Source: Paraburkholderia nodosa (GTDB lineage Bacteria; Pseudomonadota; Gammaproteobacteria; Burkholderiales; Burkholderiaceae). Taken from it: DNA of 64,000 bases. Numbering within the stretch: the stretch's first letter is position 1; each line of letters begins with the position of its first letter. Positions 1 through 10,082 of the stretch are shown here, one piece after another. A program made the translations under genes and the position numbers. The DNA lies in NCBI RefSeq assembly GCF_001718195.1, contig NZ_MCNV01000010.1:186001-250000 (forward strand). Reading direction: 5' to 3'. The notes below the pieces were generated by a model, which had not been told where the DNA came from, did not search any database, and saw only the letters and a program-made list of their open reading frames with translations.

Positions 1-626
1 TGGGCATGGGCCTCGGCGGCGCGCGTGGCTTCGTGGGCGAGATGCAGCTCGCGGGACTTTTCGCACAACGTATCGAAGGCATGCGCCATCGCGCCGATCT
101 CGTCGGTGCGGTTCATGTCGGGCAATGCGCGCATGTCTTCGCCGTGCGCGAGGCGCACGAGCGAATCGGTCAAGGTATGCAGCGGACGCAGCAGCGTACG
201 CTCGAGGTAGTGCAGCAGCACGAGGCCAAAGGCGAGCGTGGCGAGCGCGATCGCAAAGGCGGCTTCGAGCGTGTGACGCACGCGCAGGATGCCGCGCTGG
301 ACCTGGTTGTGCAGCTTCTCGACCGCGAGTTCGCGCGGCGCGGCGGAGACGGCTTGCCTCGGCGGTGCGTCGGTTTCCTGCCCGGCGCTTTCATCGTGCC
401 AGCTCGTATCCACGCGTTCGAAGGCGTGGCCAAACGCGATCAACTGGCTCGCAAGCAGTGTGGTTTGCGTGGCGAACAATGCAAAGAACAGGCCGATGAA
501 AAACTTCGTGCGTGCGCGGATCGAGGCGCGCAACGTTGCGCGCGCACGCACTAACCAGGGAAGCGCCGCTGAGGGATTCAAGGCAGCGGCGGGATCGGGC
601 ATGGCCGCCACGGTTTCCTGTCTCAT
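1..626 (-). CDS. HAMP-domain membrane sensor, N-terminal part (runs off left edge)
   Basis: The reading frame is open from the ATG at 626 to the window edge and gives 208 residues of an incomplete protein. Two membrane segments are visible (about residues 41-65 and 122-141) flanking a short periplasmic stretch of about 55 residues. A HAMP linker follows (about 142-191, ending in DEIGAMAHAFDTL), then the start of a helical stretch rich in E/A/H. This architecture is typical of sensor histidine kinases, chemoreceptors or GGDEF proteins. The output domain lies outside the window, so the class cannot be decided. A second in-frame ATG at 647 overlaps the stop of a small upstream ORF (TAATG), so translation could start there instead. 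Neither start has a strong Shine-Dalgarno. Confidence 0.75.
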   Translation of the reverse strand, partial: MRQETVAAMPDPAAALNPSAALPWLVRARATLRASIRARTKFFIGLFFALFATQTTLLASQLIAFGHAFERVDTSWHDESAGQETDAPPRQAVSAAPRELAVEKLHNQVQRGILRVRHTLEAAFAIALATLAFGLVLLHYLERTLLRPLHTLTDSLVRLAHGEDMRALPDMNRTDEIGAMAHAFDTLCEKSRELHLAHEATRAAEAHA

Positions 627-646
627 GTCTCGATGTCCGTGTGGCA

Positions 647-859
647 TTAGATTCTGCGTGTGCGCACCTGCGCCGCGAGGCGGCGCACGGCGTAGTGACA
701 CGACGTGCCGGTCTGCTCATGAGCGCTGCGTGACGGCGCGCGGCGCGCACGCGGCGCGGCGCTCATGCGCGCGCCGGCGCCGCGGCCGGCGGCAATACGC
801 GCTGCGGTGGCGATGCGGGTAGTCTGTTTCAGTCGCAGGGTTTGCGCGAGGGTTCTCAT
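647..859 (-). CDS. possible small basic ORF coupled to the HAMP sensor gene
   Basis: A 70-codon ORF starting MRTLAQTLRLKQ ends in a TAATG overlap with the alternative start of the downstream HAMP gene, which suggests translational coupling. Third positions are mostly G/C, and no competing gene lies on the opposite strand. The product is very arginine/alanine rich and has no recognisable domain or membrane segment. No convincing ribosome binding site precedes it. It may simply be GC-rich leader sequence that stays open by chance. Function unknown. Confidence 0.22.
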   Translation of the reverse strand: MRTLAQTLRLKQTTRIATAARIAAGRGAGARMSAAPRARRAPSRSAHEQTGTSCHYAVRRLAAQVRTRRI

Positions 860-1267
860 GGTGACACCGGAAGGGTGGAGCTTTGCCCTTTTTACGGCCT
901 TGAAAAAGCGTTGCTGAAGTCGCCAGACAAGTTTTTTTTGAGGGCTTGATCGATTTCGCAACGCGTTAGCCAGCCGGTTAAAAACCGCCTTTATTTCGGA
1001 TATCGAAGTAATTAGACCGCTGTGACATTTCATGCAGAAAGTGCGCAACGCCCGTTGGGCCGGGCTACGCGAGCAGCGCGGGTGTGACGGCCGTGGCGCT
1101 CGATGATTGCGCGACCCACACGTATACCGAACGTTCGTGCGCTTATATTGCGATTCCTGCATAAGGGAAATGCCTGGCGCGCAAGGCTGGCGCGATAGGC
1201 GCGGTGCGGGCATTCCCACGCTTCAGTTTTCGCTTGATCTGGCCGTAAACCCAGGTGAGGCGCGCCG
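860..1267. other. intergenic region, divergent promoters expected
   Basis: This gap separates the leftward sensor gene from the rightward diguanylate cyclase. It is AT-richer than its surroundings around 930-1020, with a run of eight T and a short stem (CGGTT-AAA-AACCG, 975-987). No convincing ORF is present. Promoters for both directions probably lie here, but I could not pick clear -35/-10 pairs. Confidence 0.4.
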
Positions 1268-3226
1268 GTGCGGAAAGCGCCACGCAAACCGTATCCGTCC
1301 TGCCGGGCCCCCCACACGATGATCACTGCTCCGCTTCCTCTGGATGAGGACGTCCGCCTTCGGGCGCTGCGGCAACTCGACATACTCGACACCGATCCCG
1401 AAGAGGCGTTCGATCGCATCTCGCGGCTCGCCGCCTTCGCGTTCGACATGCCGATCGTGCTGATCTCGCTCGTGGACGAAGACCGCCAATGGTTCAAGTC
1501 GCACCATGGGCTGGCCGCGTGCGAAACGCCGCGCAGCGTGTCGTTCTGCGCGCACGCCGTGCTGAGCAAGTGCATGCTCGTGGTGGAAGACGCGCTCGAC
1601 GACGAGCGCTTTCTCGACAATCCGCTCGTCACGGGCGCGCCGAACATCCGCTTCTATGCAGGTTCGCCGCTGTGCCTCGCCGACGGCCAGGTGGTCGGCA
1701 CACTGTGCCTGATCGACGAAAAGCCGCGCACGTTCGACGCGGCCCAGGCCGCCATGCTCGCGGATTTCGCGCATCTCGTCGAGCGCGAGCTGGAATTGCG
1801 CCGGCAGTTGAACCGCTCGCGCACGGCGCACGAGCGCGACCGCCGTTCGCTCGCCATCAGCGAGGCGCGCTTTCGGACCGTGTTCCAGCAAACGCCGATC
1901 GGCAAGGCCGTGGTCGATCTCGACGGCCGTTTTCTCGACGTGAACCAGAAGTTCTCGGAGATCATCGGCTACGAGGAGAGCGAACTGCGCCGCCGCACGT
2001 TCGCCTCGGTCACGCACCCGGCCGACATTGCCGCCGATCTCGCGCAAGTGGCCGAGCTGCTCGCGGGCCGCCAGGCCACGTATGCGATCGAAAAGCGCTA
2101 TCTGCGGCGCGACGGCCAGGCTGTGTGGGTCAATCTCGCGGTGTCGCTCGTGCGCGACGTGTCGGGCACGCCGCTGCATTTCATCGCGGCGGTGCAGGAC
2201 ATTACGAGCCGCAAGAAGAGCGAAGAGGCATTGCGCAACTATCACGTCGAGCTCGAAGAGCGCGTGCGCGAACGCACGGGAGAACTGCGGCGCAGCCGCG
2301 ACGCGCTGCAGACCATCACCGACAACGTGCCGGCGCTCATCGCCGTGGTCGATCGCGATCTGTGCTACCAGTTCAACAACGAGACGTTCAAGCGCGTATT
2401 CGGCGCGGAGCCGGCGGCGCTGCGCGGACGCAGCCTGAGCGAGACGCTGCGCCCCGAAGTGTTCGAGCAGTTGCAGCCGCTCTTTGCGCGCGCGCTGGCC
2501 GGTGAACGCGTGACCTGCGACGAGGTGCGGTATCGGGCCGATGCCGACCGCGTGTGGTCGGCCACCTACATTCCGGCCAAGCGCGAAGGCAAGGTGACGG
2601 GCTTCTACGTGATGGCGCACGACGTGACCGAGCAGCGCCGTACCGAGCAACGCCTGCGCGAGGGCGCGCTGATCGACCCGCTCACGGGGCTCGCGAACCG
2701 GCGCGCGCTGCAGGAGACGCTGCGCGAACTGCGCACGAGCGGTGAGCCCTTCGCACTCTTCTTCATGGACATGGACGGCTTCAAGTCCATCAACGACCGT
2801 TACGGCCACGACGTGGGCGACGCTTTGCTCAGGGAGGTCGCGCGCAGGCTCGTCGCCACCGTGCGCACGGGCGACGTGGTGAGCCGCCTGGGCGGTGACG
2901 AATTCGCGGTGGCGAGCCGCGGCGTGAGCGACGCGCGCACCGGCGAGCGCATCGCAGCGGCCATTTGCCGTGAAGTGTCGAAGGCGTTCATCGTCGCGGG
3001 CCGCGTGATCGAGACGAGCGCGAGCGTGGGCGTCGTGCTGACGGGCGTGACAGGCGCGGCCGGTGTGGTGGACGCAACGAGCGCGATGCTCTCGACCGAA
3101 GCCGGGAACAGGGCGCTGGCCGACGATGCGCTGTGTCTCGCCGATGCGGCCATGTACGAAGCGAAGCGCGCGGGGCGCAACACGTGGCGGTTGGCGCCGT
3201 GCGCTGAAGCGATGGTGGCGTCGTGA
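1268..3226 (+). CDS. GAF-PAS-PAS-GGDEF diguanylate cyclase
   Basis: Predicted soluble sensor that makes cyclic di-GMP from two GTP. An N-terminal GAF domain spans about residues 30-180 (MPIVLISLVDEDRQWFKSHHG is the typical signature). A first PAS/PAC follows (about 198-310, starting RTVFQQTPIGKAVVDLDG), then a short helix and a second PAS (about 341-460). The GGDEF domain spans about 466-640. The active-site motif GGDEF is intact at 542-546. An RxxD inhibitory site (RTGD, 533-536) sits five residues upstream, so product feedback is expected. No membrane segment is seen. GTG at 1268 has a good Shine-Dalgarno (AGGTGAGG, 1253-1260). An ATG at 1319 is the alternative start but lacks one. The input signal is unknown. 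Confidence 0.9.
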   Translation: MRKAPRKPYPSCRAPHTMITAPLPLDEDVRLRALRQLDILDTDPEEAFDRISRLAAFAFDMPIVLISLVDEDRQWFKSHHGLAACETPRSVSFCAHAVLSKCMLVVEDALDDERFLDNPLVTGAPNIRFYAGSPLCLADGQVVGTLCLIDEKPRTFDAAQAAMLADFAHLVERELELRRQLNRSRTAHERDRRSLAISEARFRTVFQQTPIGKAVVDLDGRFLDVNQKFSEIIGYEESELRRRTFASVTHPADIAADLAQVAELLAGRQATYAIEKRYLRRDGQAVWVNLAVSLVRDVSGTPLHFIAAVQDITSRKKSEEALRNYHVELEERVRERTGELRRSRDALQTITDNVPALIAVVDRDLCYQFNNETFKRVFGAEPAALRGRSLSETLRPEVFEQLQPLFARALAGERVTCDEVRYRADADRVWSATYIPAKREGKVTGFYVMAHDVTEQRRTEQRLREGALIDPLTGLANRRALQETLRELRTSGEPFALFFMDMDGFKSINDRYGHDVGDALLREVARRLVATVRTGDVVSRLGGDEFAVASRGVSDARTGERIAAAICREVSKAFIVAGRVIETSASVGVVLTGVTGAAGVVDATSAMLSTEAGNRALADDALCLADAAMYEAKRAGRNTWRLAPCAEAMVAS

Positions 3227-3481
3227 AGCTGCACGCTCCGTTCTCATGTGACTGATTCGATTGCCGCTAGCGTCTGGTTGTCGGCAAGTGCGGCGCCACT
3301 CTCCACGCGTAGCCGCGCCTTATCTCGCCTGCGGGCGAAATGCTTTCCGGCATCCGCCCCTGCCGGCTTCTCGTTCCAGGTTCCAGCAACGTGTTCGACG
3401 CGCGCAGCTTCGCTCCTCGTTGCGCCCGATCAAGCCAATTTCTCCCGCGCTTTGCTCGAATAGGGTAAACCCCGGGCGCGA

Positions 3482-3497
3482 TGAAAATTAATTTTCA
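3482..3497. promoter_or_regulatory. perfect 16-bp palindrome, candidate RpiR operator
   Basis: TGAAAATTAATTTTCA reads identically on both strands and lies 72 bp before the rpiR start. Many RpiR-family regulators bind AT-rich palindromes of this general form and often repress their own operon, so it is the best operator candidate for the rpiR-iaaA-gsi-dmpA-dppA operon. The rest of the 342-bp gap from 3227 shows no gene. Confidence 0.5.
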
Positions 3498-3512
3498 CTA
3501 AGATCCGCCCAT

Positions 3513-3526
3513 GTAATTTCATTTAC
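3513..3526. promoter_or_regulatory. second AT-rich imperfect palindrome before rpiR
   Basis: GTAATTTCATTTAC has inverted arms GTAA/TTAC and lies 16 bp downstream of the perfect palindrome. It may be a second half of the control region or part of the promoter. Evidence is weak alone. Confidence 0.3.
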
Positions 3527-3568
3527 GGCACGTGCCGTTCCCCTCAGCGTCCCGACTCCCGTTCACGT

Positions 3569-4510
3569 ATGCCAACCCGACCGTCGACTCCCGACACGCC
3601 CGAAGCCGAGATCGTCGCGCGCATCACTGCCGCGATGCCCGTCCTCACACCGGGCCACCGGCGCATGGCCGAGTATGTGCTCGCAAACCTGTTCCATGCC
3701 GCGACCATGCGCATCGACGAACTGGCGGACGCGGTGGGCGCTTCGGTGGCCACGGCCAACCGCTTTGCGCGCTCGCTCGGGTTCGACGGCTATCCGCAGT
3801 TTCGCGAGGCGCTCGTGCGCGGCTTCGAGGCCACGCTCGCGCCGGTCGAGCGGCTGCGCAGCGCGCAGGAATCGCCGACCAGCGGCGCCGAGCTATTCGG
3901 CGCCTCGCTGGAGCAGGCCGAGTCGAACCTGCGTTTGTCGCGCCAGTCGATCGACAGCGCAGCGGCTGCCGCAGCCGTGGACGCGATTCTCTCTGCGCGC
4001 CGCGTCTACATAATCGGCTCGGGCACGAGCGCGTTTCTCGCCGGACTCATGGAGAACGCCCTGCTGCCGTATCTCGACAACGTGCAGGCGCTCGCCTCGG
4101 TCGGCGGCCCCACGCATTCGGCGCGCAGGCTGCTCGGCGCGAACAGGGACGATCTGGTGATCGGCATCGCGTTTCCGCGCTACGTGGACGACACGATCAA
4201 GCTCTCGCGCCACGCCGCGAAGCTGGGCGCGCGCGTGCTCGCGCTCACCGACAGCATCGACTCGCCGCTCGCGCGCTTCGCCGATCTCACGCTGCCGATC
4301 CGTTCCGAACGTCGCCTTGCGGCGAACTCGGAGGCCGCGGTGCTGGCCGTCATCGAAGCGCTTTGCGACGCCGTGGCGTTGCGCGCGAAGGATTCCGTCG
4401 TCGCTGCGGCGGCCATCACCGAATCGGTGCTGCCGTGGCTCACTTCGGCCCCGGCGCAGGCGTCTGTCGCGCCAGCCGCTCCGTCTTCCCCAACGAAAAA
4501 GAAGTCATGA
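3569..4510 (+). CDS. RpiR-family transcriptional regulator (HTH + SIS)
   Basis: This 313-residue protein has an N-terminal RpiR helix-turn-helix (about 12-90, including MRIDELADAVGASVATANRF). A SIS sugar-phosphate isomerase-like sensing domain follows (about 135-275, with VYIIGSGTSAFLAG), then an Ala/Pro tail. SIS domains usually sense a phosphosugar or amino-sugar derivative. Here the regulator leads a peptide-uptake and peptidase operon, so the effector could be a peptidoglycan or amino-sugar metabolite; that is inference. Its stop codon overlaps the iaaA start (ATGA), so the two are co-translated. Palindromes at 3482 and 3513 are likely autoregulatory sites. Confidence 0.88.
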   Translation: MPTRPSTPDTPEAEIVARITAAMPVLTPGHRRMAEYVLANLFHAATMRIDELADAVGASVATANRFARSLGFDGYPQFREALVRGFEATLAPVERLRSAQESPTSGAELFGASLEQAESNLRLSRQSIDSAAAAAAVDAILSARRVYIIGSGTSAFLAGLMENALLPYLDNVQALASVGGPTHSARRLLGANRDDLVIGIAFPRYVDDTIKLSRHAAKLGARVLALTDSIDSPLARFADLTLPIRSERRLAANSEAAVLAVIEALCDAVALRAKDSVVAAAAITESVLPWLTSAPAQASVAPAAPSSPTKKKS

Positions 4511-5502
4511 AATCGAACGCAGTCATTGCCATTCACGGCGGCGCCGGCACGATCCTGCGCGCATCGATGGCGCCCGAAGTCGAAACCCAGTATCTCGACG
4601 CGCTGAGCGGCATTCTCGCGGCTGGCCAGCGCATCCTCTCGGAAGGCGGCAGCGCGCTCGACGCCGTCGAAGAAGCGGTGCGCCTGCTCGAAGACTGTCC
4701 GCTATTCAACGCGGGCCACGGCGCGGTGTTCACGTCCGCAGGCACACATGAACTCGACGCCTCGATCATGGACGGCCGTACGCTCGAAGCGGGCGCCGTG
4801 TGCTGCGTGACGCGCGTGCGCAATCCGGTGCTGGCGGCGCGCCGCGTGCTGGAGCAGAGCGAACACGTGCTGTTCACGGGCGAAGGCGCGGAAGCGTTTG
4901 CAGCGGCCCAGGGCCTCGAATTTGTCGATTCCTCCTACTTCCACACCGATGCGCGCTACCGCCAGTGGCAGCTCGCCCGCGGTGAAGCGCGCGCGATGCT
5001 CGATCACGACGGGGCAACGCTCGAAGCAAAGGCAGCTGCAAACGCATCGGCGGACAGCCTGCCGCACGAGCCGATCGACCCGAACCGCAAGTTCGGCACG
5101 GTGGGCGCGGTGGCGCTCGACGCGCACGGCCACGTCGCGGCGGCGACTTCGACGGGCGGCATTACGAACAAGCAGGTGGGCCGCGTGGGCGACGCGCCGC
5201 TGATCGGTGCGGGCTGCTATGCCGACGACGCCACCTGTGCGGTGTCCACCACGGGATCGGGCGAAATGTTCATGCGCATGGTCGCGGCCTACGACGTGGC
5301 GGCGCAAATGAAATATCGCGGTGTTTCGCTATCCGAAGCAGCCACGAACGTCGTGATGGAGCAGTTGCCGCGCATCGACGGCCGCGGCGGCCTGATCGCC
5401 GTGGATGCACAAGGCAACGTGGTCCTGCCGTTCAATACCGAAGGTATGTACCGTGGCTACGCGCGCGTGGGCGAAGCGCCCGTTGCGTCGATCTACGCTT
5501 AA
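4507..5502 (+). CDS. iaaA: isoaspartyl peptidase / plant-type L-asparaginase
   Basis: Ntn-hydrolase of the asparaginase-2 family, 331 residues, which cleaves beta-aspartyl dipeptides and asparagine. The start [11 protein letters not shown] is the family signature. The autocatalytic cleavage site is present as [10 protein letters not shown], with Thr198 as the predicted N-terminal nucleophile after self-cleavage. The downstream [20 protein letters not shown] contains the usual substrate-binding residues. The start overlaps the rpiR stop by 4 bp. E. coli has the same pairing of iaaA with gsiABCD, so the enzyme probably digests imported beta-aspartyl or glutathione-like peptides in the cytoplasm. 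Confidence 0.93.
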   Translation: MKSNAVIAIHGGAGTILRASMAPEVETQYLDALSGILAAGQRILSEGGSALDAVEEAVRLLEDCPLFNAGHGAVFTSAGTHELDASIMDGRTLEAGAVCCVTRVRNPVLAARRVLEQSEHVLFTGEGAEAFAAAQGLEFVDSSYFHTDARYRQWQLARGEARAMLDHDGATLEAKAAANASADSLPHEPIDPNRKFGTVGAVALDAHGHVAAATSTGGITNKQVGRVGDAPLIGAGCYADDATCAVSTTGSGEMFMRMVAAYDVAAQMKYRGVSLSEAATNVVMEQLPRIDGRGGLIAVDAQGNVVLPFNTEGMYRGYARVGEAPVASIYA

Positions 5503-5545
5503 GCGGCGCATCCTTTTTTGCGCACCAAACGAAGGAATCCTCATC

Positions 5546-7453
5546 GTGCAGATGTCATCGAACCGTCCTGATATCGCGCCGGCCAGCGGAAAGGCCGCGC
5601 TGCCGCCGAATCGCGTGATCGACGTCCGTAACCTTTCCGTGTCGTTCAGGCGCGGCGCGGGCGCGTTCGAAGCCGTGCGCAATCTGTCGTTCCACGTCGA
5701 CCGGGGCGAGACGCTCGCCATCGTCGGCGAATCGGGTTCGGGCAAGTCGGTCACATCGCTTTCGCTGATGCGGCTCGCCGAGCACGGCGGCGGCCGCATT
5801 ACGGGCGGCAGCATCGACCTGCGCCGTCGCAACGGCAGCGTGCTCGATCTCACGCGTGCGAGTAGCTCGACCATGCGCTCGGTGCGCGGCGCGGATATCG
5901 CGATGATCTTCCAGGAGCCGATGACTTCGCTGAACCCGGTGTTCACGGTGGGCAACCAGATCAGCGAGGCGATCGCGTTGCATCAACAGATGAACGCCGC
6001 GCAGGCGCGCGCCGAAACGCTGCGCCTGCTCGACCTCGTGCGCATTCCCGAGGCGCGCCGCGTGATGGACCGCTTCCCGCATCAGCTTTCGGGCGGCATG
6101 CGCCAGCGCGTGATGATTGCGATGGCGCTCTCGTGCAAGCCCGCGCTCCTGATTGCCGACGAACCGACCACGGCACTCGACGTGACGATCCAGGCGCAGA
6201 TCCTGCAACTCATTCGCGGCCTGCAGGACGAGATGGATATGGGCGTGGTCTTCATCACGCACGACATGGGCGTGGTCGCCGAAGTGGCGGACCGCATTCT
6301 CGTGATGTATCGCGGGGAAAAGGTGGAAGAGGGCGCATCCGATGCGCTGTTCGCCGCGCCTTCGCACCGTTACACGCAGGCGTTGCTCGCCGCGGTGCCG
6401 AGGCTTGGCGCAATGCAGGGCACGGACTTGCCGGAGAAGTTCCCGCTGCTGTCGATGAGCGAAGCGGCGCGCCCGGTCGCCACGTCGAACCCTCCGGCGA
6501 ACGCGCCAGAAACGAACGCGCCGCCGGTCCTGCGCGTGCGCGACCTCGTCACGCGCTTTCCCGTGCGCAGCGGATTGTTCGGCAAGGTCACAGGCCGCGT
6601 GCATGCGGTCGAAAAAGTCAGCTTCGATCTTCACGCCGGCGAAACGCTCGCGCTGGTGGGCGAGTCCGGTTGCGGTAAATCGACCACGGGCCGCTCGCTG
6701 CTGCGGCTCGTCGAGAGCCAGAGCGGCACGATCGAATTCGGCGGCCGGAATATCAGCACCCTCACGGGCCCCGCGCTACAGACGTTGCGCCGCGATATCC
6801 AGTTCATTTTTCAGGACCCGTTCGCCTCGCTCAACCCGCGCCTCACGGTGGGCTTCTCGATCATGGAGCCATTGCTCGTGCACGGCATCGCGAAGGGCGC
6901 AGAGGCGCAGGCCCGCGTGGAATGGCTGCTCGATCGCGTGGGCTTGCCGAAGTCGGCGGCGGGCCGCTATCCGCACGAATTCTCGGGCGGCCAGCGTCAG
7001 CGCATTGCCATCGCACGAGCGCTGTCGATGAACCCGAAAGTCGTGATCGCCGACGAATCGGTGTCGGCGCTCGACGTTTCCGTGCAGGCGCAGATCGTCA
7101 ACCTGATGCTCGACCTGCAGCAGGAGCTTGGTGTGGCGTATCTCTTCATCTCGCACGATATGGCCGTGGTGGAACGCGTGAGCCATCGCGTCGCGGTGAT
7201 GTACCTGGGGCAGATCGTCGAGATCGGCCCGCGCCGCGCCGTGTTCGAGAACCCGCAGCACGCCTATACAAGGAAGCTCATGGGCGCGGTGCCGATCGCC
7301 GATCCGGCGCGCCGCCACGCGAAGCGCGTGCTCGCCGCCGACGAACTGCCGAGCCCGATTCGCGCACCCGGCGACGAGCCGCAGGTCCTGCCGCTTGTGT
7401 CGGTCGGCCCCGGCCACTTCGTTGCAAAGCATCGGGTGGGCGGCGCGTACTGA
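5546..7453 (+). CDS. gsiA: peptide ABC transporter, fused double ATP-binding protein
   Basis: Two complete OppD/OppF-type ATPase domains are fused in one chain of about 635 residues, as in GsiA of the glutathione/peptide importer. Domain 1 has Walker A GESGSGKS (about 61-68) and signature LSGGMRQRV. Domain 2 has Walker A GESGCGKS (about 371-378) and signature FSGGQRQRI. Both have intact Walker B regions ending ADEPTTALD and ADESVSALD. An Ala/Pro linker separates them. GTG at 5546 is chosen because GAAGGAA (5531-5537) is well spaced from it; ATG at 5552 is the alternative. It would energise the permeases encoded at 9155 and 10083. Confidence 0.9.
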   Translation: MQMSSNRPDIAPASGKAALPPNRVIDVRNLSVSFRRGAGAFEAVRNLSFHVDRGETLAIVGESGSGKSVTSLSLMRLAEHGGGRITGGSIDLRRRNGSVLDLTRASSSTMRSVRGADIAMIFQEPMTSLNPVFTVGNQISEAIALHQQMNAAQARAETLRLLDLVRIPEARRVMDRFPHQLSGGMRQRVMIAMALSCKPALLIADEPTTALDVTIQAQILQLIRGLQDEMDMGVVFITHDMGVVAEVADRILVMYRGEKVEEGASDALFAAPSHRYTQALLAAVPRLGAMQGTDLPEKFPLLSMSEAARPVATSNPPANAPETNAPPVLRVRDLVTRFPVRSGLFGKVTGRVHAVEKVSFDLHAGETLALVGESGCGKSTTGRSLLRLVESQSGTIEFGGRNISTLTGPALQTLRRDIQFIFQDPFASLNPRLTVGFSIMEPLLVHGIAKGAEAQARVEWLLDRVGLPKSAAGRYPHEFSGGQRQRIAIARALSMNPKVVIADESVSALDVSVQAQIVNLMLDLQQELGVAYLFISHDMAVVERVSHRVAVMYLGQIVEIGPRRAVFENPQHAYTRKLMGAVPIADPARRHAKRVLAADELPSPIRAPGDEPQVLPLVSVGPGHFVAKHRVGGAY

Positions 7454-7540
7454 ACACGCCCGCATGCCACGCAATCGTTCACTGTTTAGCTGGAATATTT
7501 CGCCGAGTCGTCAAGATTCATTGCTATGGAGACCTGATTG

Positions 7541-9085
7541 ATGAAAGAAGTCAAAACATGGATGAAGGGCAGCGCGCTCGCACTCGCGCTGATCGCCGGC
7601 GCGACTGCCGTACATGCCGCCGAACAGCGCGCGGTGATGGCCGTCGATTCGACCTTCTCGACGCTCGACCCGTACGACGCCAACGATACGCTTTCGCAGG
7701 CGGTTTCGAAGTCGTTCTACCAGGGCCTGTTCGGTTTCGACAAGGACCTCAAGCTCACCAATGTGCTCGCCACGAGCTATGAAGTGAGCGGCGACGGTCT
7801 CGTCTACACCTTCAAGCTGCGCGAAGGCGTCAAGTTCCAGGACGGCACCGACTTCAACGCGGCGGCTGTGAAGGCGAACTTCGACCGTGTGACGGACCCG
7901 GCGAATCACCTGAAGCGCTACAACATGTTCCGCCGCATCGCGAAGACCGAAGCGGTCGATCCGTACACGGTAAAGGTCACGCTGAACGCGCCGTTCTCGG
8001 CGTTCGTGAACGTGCTCGCGCACCCGTCGGCGGTGATGATTTCGCCGGCGGCCATGAAGAAGTGGGGCAAGGACATCGGCCTGCATCCGGTGGGCACGGG
8101 CCCGTTCGCGTTCGTGAAGTGGGACCCGGCCGGCGACCTCGTCGTGCACAAGTTCGACGGCTACTGGAAGAAGGGCTACCCGAAGATCGACGAGATCGAC
8201 TGGAAGCCGGTGGCCGACAACAACACGCGCGCGGCGCTCATGCGTACCGGCGAAGCGGACTTTGCCTTCCGCATTCCGTTCGAGCAGGCGAGCGCGTTCC
8301 AGTCGAACCCGAAGGTGGACCTGATCGCCACCCCCTCGATCATCCAGCGCTACATCAGCCTGAACACCGCGAAGAAACCGTTCGACAACCCGCTCGTGCG
8401 CCAGGCGCTGAACTACGCGATCAACAAGGACGCGCTGGCGAAGGTGGCATTCGGGGGCTACGCGCTGCCTTCGGACGGCGTACTGCCGCAAGGTGTGGAC
8501 TACTCGATCAAGCTCGGCCCCTGGCCGTACGATCCGGCCAAGGCGCGCGAACTGCTCAAGCAGGCCGGTTACCCGAACGGCTTCGAAACGACGCTGTGGT
8601 CGGCGTATAACAACTCAACCGCGCAAAAGGCGATTCAGTTCGTGCAGCAACAGCTCGCGCAGGTGGGCGTGAAGGCGAACGTCGAAGCGCTTGAAACGGG
8701 CACGGCGGTCGCGCGCGTGGAAAGCGCGCAGGACCCGGCAACGGCCGGCGTGCGCATGTATTACATCGGCTGGTCGTCGTCCACGGGTGAGGCGGACTGG
8801 GGCATCTCGCCGCTGCTCGCTTCGGCATCGTGGCCGCCCAAGCTCATGAACACGGCGTACTACAAGAACCCGGCGGTCGATGAGGACCTCGCGAAGGCGC
8901 TCGAAACGACGGACCGCGCGCAAAAGACGGCGCTCTACACCGACGCGCAAAAGCGCATCTGGGCCGACGCCCCGTGGGTATTCCTCGTGAAGGAGAAGGT
9001 CGTGTACGCCCGCAGCAAGCGCCTGGCCGGCGCGTATGTGGCGCCGGACGGCTCGTTCAACTTCGACGAGATCTCGATTCGCTAA
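7541..9085 (+). CDS. gsiB: peptide ABC transporter substrate-binding protein
   Basis: Periplasmic solute-binding protein of the SBP_bac_5 (DppA/OppA/GsiB) family, 514 residues. The N-terminus has a charged start, a hydrophobic stretch and an AHA-type cleavage site near residue 25 ([10 protein letters not shown]). The [18 protein letters not shown] segment is a family hallmark. A GGAG ribosome site lies 9 bp before the ATG. It captures peptides and delivers them to the two permeases. Its ligand cannot be read from the sequence. The flanking beta-aspartyl and D-aminopeptidases suggest peptides with non-standard linkages or D residues. Confidence 0.9.
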   Translation: MKEVKTWMKGSALALALIAGATAVHAAEQRAVMAVDSTFSTLDPYDANDTLSQAVSKSFYQGLFGFDKDLKLTNVLATSYEVSGDGLVYTFKLREGVKFQDGTDFNAAAVKANFDRVTDPANHLKRYNMFRRIAKTEAVDPYTVKVTLNAPFSAFVNVLAHPSAVMISPAAMKKWGKDIGLHPVGTGPFAFVKWDPAGDLVVHKFDGYWKKGYPKIDEIDWKPVADNNTRAALMRTGEADFAFRIPFEQASAFQSNPKVDLIATPSIIQRYISLNTAKKPFDNPLVRQALNYAINKDALAKVAFGGYALPSDGVLPQGVDYSIKLGPWPYDPAKARELLKQAGYPNGFETTLWSAYNNSTAQKAIQFVQQQLAQVGVKANVEALETGTAVARVESAQDPATAGVRMYYIGWSSSTGEADWGISPLLASASWPPKLMNTAYYKNPAVDEDLAKALETTDRAQKTALYTDAQKRIWADAPWVFLVKEKVVYARSKRLAGAYVAPDGSFNFDEISIR

Positions 9086-9154
9086 TGCGTTGCGCGCCGC
9101 GCCGGATCGCTAGTGTCCGGCGCGGCGCGCACGCCCCGATGCAGTAACGCGCTC

Positions 9155-10075
9155 ATGCTGAATTTCATTGTCAAACGCTCGCTGGGTCTGCTGCCGACGC
9201 TCCTGATCGTCGCGGTCCTCGTGTTCCTGTTCGTGCACCTGCTGCCGGGCGACCCGGCGCGCCTCGCAGCGGGTCCCGAAGCGGACGACGCCACGGTTGC
9301 GCTCGTGCGCGCCGATCTCGGCCTTGACCAGCCGCTGCCGCAGCAGTTCCTCCACTTCTTCGTGCGCATCGCTCACGGCGATTTCGGTGTTTCGATGCGC
9401 AGCAAGCGCCCCGTCGTCACCGAAATCGGCGAGCGTTTCATGCCCACGCTGCTGCTCACGCTCACCAGCATGGTCTGGGCCGTGGTGTTCGGCATGGCGA
9501 TCGGCATCGTCTCGGCCGTGTGGCGCAATCGCTGGCCCGATCGCATCGGCATGGCGCTCGCGGTGTCGGGCATTTCGTTTCCGGCTTTCGCGCTCGGCAT
9601 GGCGCTCATGGAGCTGTTCTCGGTGCACCTGGGCTGGCTGCCCGTGGTGAGCGACGGTTCGTGGCGCAGCTACGTGCTGCCGTCGGTCACGCTCGGCGCG
9701 GCCGTGGCGGCGGTGATGGCGCGCTTCACGCGGGCTTCTTTCGTCGAGGTGCTCAACGAGGACTTCGTTCGCACGGCGCGCGCGAAGGGCGTCGCCGAAC
9801 AATGGGTGGTGATCAGGCATTGCCTGCGCAACGCGATGATTCCCGTGGTCACGATGATGGGCCTGCAGTTCGGCTTCCTGCTGGGCGGCTCGATCGTCGT
9901 GGAGGTGGTGTTCAACTGGCCGGGCCTTGGGCGGCTGCTCGTCGATTCCGTTGCGATGCGCGATTACCCCGTGATTCAGGCCGAAGTGCTGTTGTTCTCG
10001 CTCGAGTTCATCGTCATCAATCTGATCGTGGACGTGTTGTACGCGGTCATCAATCCGACCATTCGATTCAGGTGA
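9155..10075 (+). CDS. gsiC: peptide ABC transporter permease
   Basis: DppB/GsiC-type inner-membrane permease of 306 residues with about six membrane helices. The N-terminus [20 protein letters not shown] matches the family start and justifies ATG 9155 over an upstream alternative. The EAA coupling loop is present ([20 protein letters not shown]). It pairs with the following permease and docks on the GsiA-like ATPase. Confidence 0.9.
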   Translation: MLNFIVKRSLGLLPTLLIVAVLVFLFVHLLPGDPARLAAGPEADDATVALVRADLGLDQPLPQQFLHFFVRIAHGDFGVSMRSKRPVVTEIGERFMPTLLLTLTSMVWAVVFGMAIGIVSAVWRNRWPDRIGMALAVSGISFPAFALGMALMELFSVHLGWLPVVSDGSWRSYVLPSVTLGAAVAAVMARFTRASFVEVLNEDFVRTARAKGVAEQWVVIRHCLRNAMIPVVTMMGLQFGFLLGGSIVVEVVFNWPGLGRLLVDSVAMRDYPVIQAEVLLFSLEFIVINLIVDVLYAVINPTIRFR

Positions 10076-10082
10076 GCCCGCC

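Noticed and set aside
1223-3247. 674-codon minus-strand ORF opposite the first diguanylate cyclase
   Set aside because: It mirrors the coding strand of a protein with full GAF/PAS/GGDEF motifs. Its own translation is His/Arg-rich and domain-free, a usual GC-rich shadow.
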